DNA of 64,000 nt from Acidobacteriota bacterium. Lineage in GTDB: Bacteria; Acidobacteriota; Terriglobia; Terriglobales; Acidobacteriaceae. Shown in pieces: positions 61,256 to 64,000 of the stretch; position 1 is the stretch's first letter, and every line of letters begins with the position of its first letter. Location of the stretch: contig JANYDG010000006.1 in the NCBI GenBank assembly GCA_025359885.1, positions 34,349-98,348 on the forward strand. The letters run 5' to 3'. Made by a program: the position numbers and the translations under genes. The notes under the pieces are model-generated. The model was not told where the DNA came from. It worked only from the letters and a program-made list of their open reading frames with translations, and ran no database searches.

Positions 61256-61434
61256 CCAACGATTGCCGTTGCCGCCGTTTTTGCTGTTGTCTTGCTTGTT
61301 GTCTTGCTCTTGCCGTTGCCCTTGATTTTTCCGTTGCTTTTGCTCTTTTTGTTCTCATTCCCAAAGGGAATCTGCGGTTGTACTTGCCTTTGCCTTTGCT
61401 GTTCCCTGATCCCTGTTCCCTGGAGCGTAGCGAC
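61256..61434. repeat. Low-complexity TTGCYG-type tract and heptamers before ybaB
   Basis: A pyrimidine-rich strand made of degenerate hexamers (TTGCCG, TTGCTT, TTGCCC, TTGCCT) runs from 61259 to about 61400, interrupted by a small hairpin (ATTCCCAAAGGGAAT at 61359-61373), and ends in TCCCTGA/TCCCTGT heptamers at 61402-61424. No gene or usual terminator; the purine-rich complement could form triplex or slipped structures. Confidence 0.7.
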
Positions 61435-61761
61435 ATGTTCAATCCACTCAAAATGCAGGAAATGCTCTCCAAAGCCAGCCAGATGCAAGAGGAAGTCCAG
61501 CGCCGCCTCGCGCAAACCATCCTCAATGGCTCCAGCGGCGGAGGCGCCGTCACCGCCACCATCAACGGCAAAAAGCAGCTCCTCAAGGTCCGCATCGACC
61601 CCGCCGCCGTCACCAGCCTCGGCAGCAATCAGGCCGACCTCGAAATGCTCCAGGACCTCATCGTCGCCGCCGTCAACGACGCAGGCCGCAAAGCCGAAGA
61701 AGCCCTCCAGGGCCAGCTCAAAGGCCTCCCAGGCGGCCTCAACCTCCCCGACCTCGGCTAA
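61435..61761 (+). CDS. ybaB: YbaB/EbfC nucleoid-associated protein
   Basis: 108 residues from ATG 61435 (MFNPLKMQEMLSKASQMQEEVQRRLAQ). Helices at both ends flank a central sheet (GGGAVTATINGKKQLLKVRIDP) as in the dimeric tweezers-shaped YbaB fold that binds DNA. The order dnaX - ybaB - (metallo-hydrolase) - recR is the standard bacterial replication/repair cluster with one gene inserted. Confidence 0.94.
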   Translation: MFNPLKMQEMLSKASQMQEEVQRRLAQTILNGSSGGGAVTATINGKKQLLKVRIDPAAVTSLGSNQADLEMLQDLIVAAVNDAGRKAEEALQGQLKGLPGGLNLPDLG

Positions 61762-61778
61762 CCAAACATCACGAAATT

Positions 61779-61850
61779 GAAGGGTACGGGCTTCAGCCCG
61801 TACATATAAGTCAACCCGAACCATTGGGCTTTAGCCCCTGAGGGAATCAA
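61779..61850 (+). repeat. GGGCTTCAGCCC element before the metallo-hydrolase gene
   Basis: The first 25 nt (61779-61803) are identical to 37020-37044 inside rarA. A second core GGGCTTTAGCCCC lies at 61826-61838, followed by GAGGGA, which serves as the ribosome site of the gene at 61855. Confidence 0.85.
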
Positions 61851-61854
61851 ACAC

Positions 61855-62799
61855 ATGAATCAGCTCTCACTCAATCGCCGCCACTTCCTCCGCCTCTCCG
61901 CAGTTGCCAGTGCCGCTGCCCTCGCCCCCCAATGGCTCACCGCGCAAGCCAACGATATGGTCGCCCAGTCCCGCGCCACTGCCGCCAAAACCCCCATCAC
62001 CGCCACCAAGCTCTACGACAACCTCTTCCTCCTCCAGGGAGTCGGCGGCAACATGGCCCTCCAGACCGGCCCCGATGGCAAAATCCTCATCGACTCCAGC
62101 TACTCCACCGCTGTCCCCGCCATCCTCGACGCCATCAAAAAAGCCGGCGACGGCCCCGCCGATGCCCTCATCAACACCCATTGGCACTTCGACCACACCG
62201 ATGGCAATGCCGGTATCCACGCCGCCGGATACACCATCTTTGCCCATGAAAATACCCGCAAACGCCTCACCACCCCTCAGACCATCAAGGCTTTTGGCAT
62301 GTCCCTTGACCCAGCCCCCGCCGCTGCCTGGCCCACCGTCACCTTTGACAGCACCATGCACGCATGGCAAAACGGCGACTCCCTCGATCTCGTCCACTTC
62401 GAACCAGCCCACACCGACTCCGACATCTACATCCACTTCCACAAGGCAGATGTCCTCCACGTCGGCGACACCTGGTTCAACGGCTTCTACCCCTTCATCG
62501 ACGAGAGCTCGGGCGGCTCCATCGGCGGCATGATCGCAGCCAACGTAACCGCACTCAATGTCGCCAGCGACACCACCAAAATCATTCCCGGCCACGGCCC
62601 CGTCGGCTCCAAGGGAGACCTGCAGCGCTTCCACGATGTCCTTTCCGCCATCCGCGACAAGGTCGCCGCACTTAAATCCTCCGGTGCCTCAGAAAATGAA
62701 GCCATCGCCAAAAAGCCCACCGCCGAATTCGACTCCGTCTGGGGCCACGGCATCCTCACCCCCGATCAGTTCACCGGCATCGTCTACCGAACCATCTAA
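61855..62799 (+). CDS. Tat-exported MBL-fold metallo-hydrolase
   Basis: 314 residues. The N-terminus NRRHFLRLSAVASAAALAP is a twin-arginine signal. The metallo-beta-lactamase core has the zinc motif NTHWHFDHTDGN, downstream ligands in FEPAHTDSDIYIHF and IIPGHGPVG. Quinoprotein-relay and SoxH-like hydrolases are relatives; the substrate is unknown. It interrupts the usual ybaB-recR neighbourhood. Confidence 0.92.
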   Translation: MNQLSLNRRHFLRLSAVASAAALAPQWLTAQANDMVAQSRATAAKTPITATKLYDNLFLLQGVGGNMALQTGPDGKILIDSSYSTAVPAILDAIKKAGDGPADALINTHWHFDHTDGNAGIHAAGYTIFAHENTRKRLTTPQTIKAFGMSLDPAPAAAWPTVTFDSTMHAWQNGDSLDLVHFEPAHTDSDIYIHFHKADVLHVGDTWFNGFYPFIDESSGGSIGGMIAANVTALNVASDTTKIIPGHGPVGSKGDLQRFHDVLSAIRDKVAALKSSGASENEAIAKKPTAEFDSVWGHGILTPDQFTGIVYRTI

Positions 62800-62801
62800 G
62801 A

Positions 62802-62875
62802 GAACAGGGATATCGAAAAGGGGAACCCAGGTACAGTCGCTTTTCGGCTATCCCCTGTTCCCCGTTCCCTGGCTC
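62802..62875. repeat. Long interrupted hairpin with heptamers before recR
   Basis: GAACAGGGATA (62802-62812) pairs with TATCCCCTGTTC (62849-62860), and CGAAAAG with CTTTTCG inside it, giving an 18-bp interrupted stem. TTCCCCGTTCCCTGG follows. It may cap the metallo-hydrolase mRNA; no U-tract follows. Confidence 0.7.
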
Positions 62876-62887
62876 CAAAGGAACCCC

Positions 62888-63487
62888 ATGAACCGATACG
62901 CCGAGCCCATGGCCCGCCTCATCGAAGAACTCAAAAAGCTCCCCGGCGTCGGCACCAAATCCGCCCAGCGCTTCGCCTTCCACATCCTGCGCTCGTCAGA
63001 CGAAGACGCCGCCGCCCTCGCCGACGCCGTCCGCGCGCTCAAGGCCAGCCTCCGCCTCTGCTCCATCTGTAACAACGTCACCGACGTTGACCCCTGTGCC
63101 TACTGCACCAGCCCCGTCCGCAACAACCGCCAGGTCTGCGTCGTCGAAGAACCCACCAGCATCGCCACCATCGAGCGCACCCGCGGCTATTCGGGCGTCT
63201 ATCACGTCCTTCACGGCACTCTCTCGCCCCTCCACGGAGTCGGCCCCGACCAGCTCCGCTCCGCCAACCTCCTCTCCCGCGTCGAGCGCAACGAAGTAGA
63301 CGAAGTCATCCTCGCCACAAGCCCCACCCTCGAGGGCGAGGCCACCGCAAGCTGGCTCGCCACTGCCCTCCGTCAGCACAACGTAAAAATCACCAGAATC
63401 GCCACCGGCGTCCCCGCAGGCAGCGACATCGAATACGCCGACGAAGTCACCATGTCCAACGCCCTCCAAAATCGCCGCGAACTGTAA
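62888..63487 (+). CDS. recR: Recombination mediator RecR
   Basis: 199 residues from ATG 62888 (MNRYAEPMARLIEELKKLPGVGTKSAQRFAFH). Helix-hairpin-helix near the N-terminus, zinc finger CSICNNVTDVDPCAYC near 60, Toprim VCVVEEPTSIATIERT near 85 and the Walker-like SPTLEGEATASWL. With RecF/RecO it loads RecA at gaps. No in-frame repeat insert is seen in this gene. Confidence 0.96.
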   Translation: MNRYAEPMARLIEELKKLPGVGTKSAQRFAFHILRSSDEDAAALADAVRALKASLRLCSICNNVTDVDPCAYCTSPVRNNRQVCVVEEPTSIATIERTRGYSGVYHVLHGTLSPLHGVGPDQLRSANLLSRVERNEVDEVILATSPTLEGEATASWLATALRQHNVKITRIATGVPAGSDIEYADEVTMSNALQNRREL

Positions 63488-63873
63488 GTTTCGAATAAAT
63501 CTCTCCCTGCAGCTCTCCTTAACTCATTGCAACGATGTCAGGACTATCTGGTTTCTTTGCACCGGCAGCTTCCGGAACGACAATCGCCTGGGGCGCCGAA
63601 GTCTCGCAAGGTCAGGCAACCGTGACAAGCCCCCACAGCGGATCCATACAATTCGTCTCCAACTCAGGAAATTTCATCCAGCCCTGAAGCCATTGCGTGA
63701 CGAACCATCAAACCTCCTGCAGCACGCGAAGGTCTATGAATGGGTTGGTCTTCGTAAAATCCAGCGCGCGCCTGAATTCCTGCACGAACCTTGGCATATC
63801 GTGATTTACACTTGCAATTAACAAACCCACTGCTCGACCGCACTGCCGAAGCGGTGCCTCTAGAGCATCTCTC
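63488..63873. other. Region between recR and the transposase remnant
   Basis: Contains a possible 50-codon frame (63535-63687) and a 70-codon minus-strand frame (63708-63920) that overlaps the transposase end and shows no family features. Nothing else is evident; this is likely the flank of an insertion. Confidence 0.4.
63535..63687 (+). CDS. Possible small protein, 50 residues
   Basis: MSGLSGFFAPAASGTTIAWG at the start and SIQFVSNSGNFIQP at the end; Ser/Thr/Gly-rich without charged clusters. No ribosome site is clear. It may be the 5' fragment of a larger surface-protein gene. Weak. Confidence 0.25.
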   Translation: MSGLSGFFAPAASGTTIAWGAEVSQGQATVTSPHSGSIQFVSNSGNFIQP

Positions 63874-64000
63874 CTATTGCTGTAGAGTCTTGAATGGAAG
63901 CCTGAACCATGCTTTTGCATCTGCCGGAGTCAGTAGCGGCAGTAGTTCTGCAATGGCCAGATCGAGCGCCTCTGTGGTTCGCGCCTTTGCTGAGCGGAGC
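63874..64000 (-). mobile_element. 3' end of an IS630-like transposase gene
   Basis: Reading leftward from the window edge, 41 codons end at TAG 63874-63876: ARTTEALDLAIAELLPLLTPADAKAWFRLPF. An acidic helix followed by TPxDAxxWF is the typical C-terminus of IS630-family DDE transposases. The element continues beyond the window; its terminal repeat would be expected within about 100 nt left of 63874. Confidence 0.5.

Noticed and set aside
61867..62634. 255-codon Gly/Val/Asp-rich frame opposite the metallo-hydrolase
   Set aside because: Antisense shadow; the plus strand has a Tat signal and complete zinc motif.
63708..63920. 70-codon minus-strand frame near the right edge
   Set aside because: Overlaps the transposase C-terminus in another frame, no ribosome site and no recognisable fold.
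1..64000. tRNA, rRNA, riboswitch or replication origin
   Set aside because: I found no cloverleaf, rRNA segment, known riboswitch core or DnaA-box cluster by eye; a covariance-model search would be needed to exclude small RNAs.

Overview
The window is a GC-rich, gene-dense bacterial chromosome segment with about 55 protein-coding genes and no rRNA, tRNA or CRISPR array that I could recognise. An acidobacterium (Terriglobia/Acidobacteriaceae type) is the best guess. The reasons are a 1,305-residue Oar-like TonB-dependent receptor with an N-terminal carboxypeptidase-regulatory domain, many amino-acid permeases, an N-succinylamino-acid-racemase-like gene beside a GNAT, and families of short intergenic repeats that I associate with that group. 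The assignment is inference; no rRNA is present to test it.

Layout. 0.4-3.3 kb: central glycolysis unit gap - Rid-family gene - pgk, closed by a good terminator. 3.3-6.5 kb: a broken secreted-protein gene, murB, a bacilliredoxin, and a decayed Phd/PIN toxin-antitoxin pair. 6.5-14.8 kb: three APC amino-acid permeases, thiE, DinB, a MobA-like nucleotidyltransferase, a c-type cytochrome and a DUF2165 membrane protein. 14.8-31 kb: a large accessory block that looks like an uptake and breakdown system for a nitrogen-containing organic compound. It holds Rid protein, frameshifted acetamidase/formamidase, DUF1348, AtzH/HpxZ-like protein and TonB receptor on the plus strand. Facing these on the minus strand are nucleoside/guanine-type deaminase, FAD oxidase, creatininase-like amidohydrolase, CocE-type hydrolase, SsuBC-like ABC ATPase and permease, and DUF3891. 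A divergent amidase and NMT1-like binding lipoprotein complete it. No single known pathway accounts for this set.

31-43.5 kb: a secreted esterase-like protein, acyltransferase 3, YdcF, TsaC, a TrmH-family methyltransferase, RarA, DsbD, a CoA-binding protein, prfB with its programmed +1 frameshift, and lnt. 43.6-50 kb: a 41-residue membrane peptide, a 790-residue permease with a cytoplasmic C-terminal domain, a small basic protein, a methyltransferase, a bactofilin and envelope proteins. 50-64 kb: an NSAR/GNAT pair, mazG, prepilin peptidase, a SET-domain protein, an ankyrin protein, then the replication/repair run dnaX - ybaB - Tat-exported metallo-hydrolase - recR, ending in the 3' end of an IS630-like transposase.

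The most unusual signal is not a gene. Two families of short repeats (a palindromic GGGCTTCAGCCC element and a TCCCTGA/TGATCCC heptamer array) occur between genes and also, in frame, inside rarA, dnaX and the GNAT gene, where they add 24-31 residues to proteins that normally lack them.
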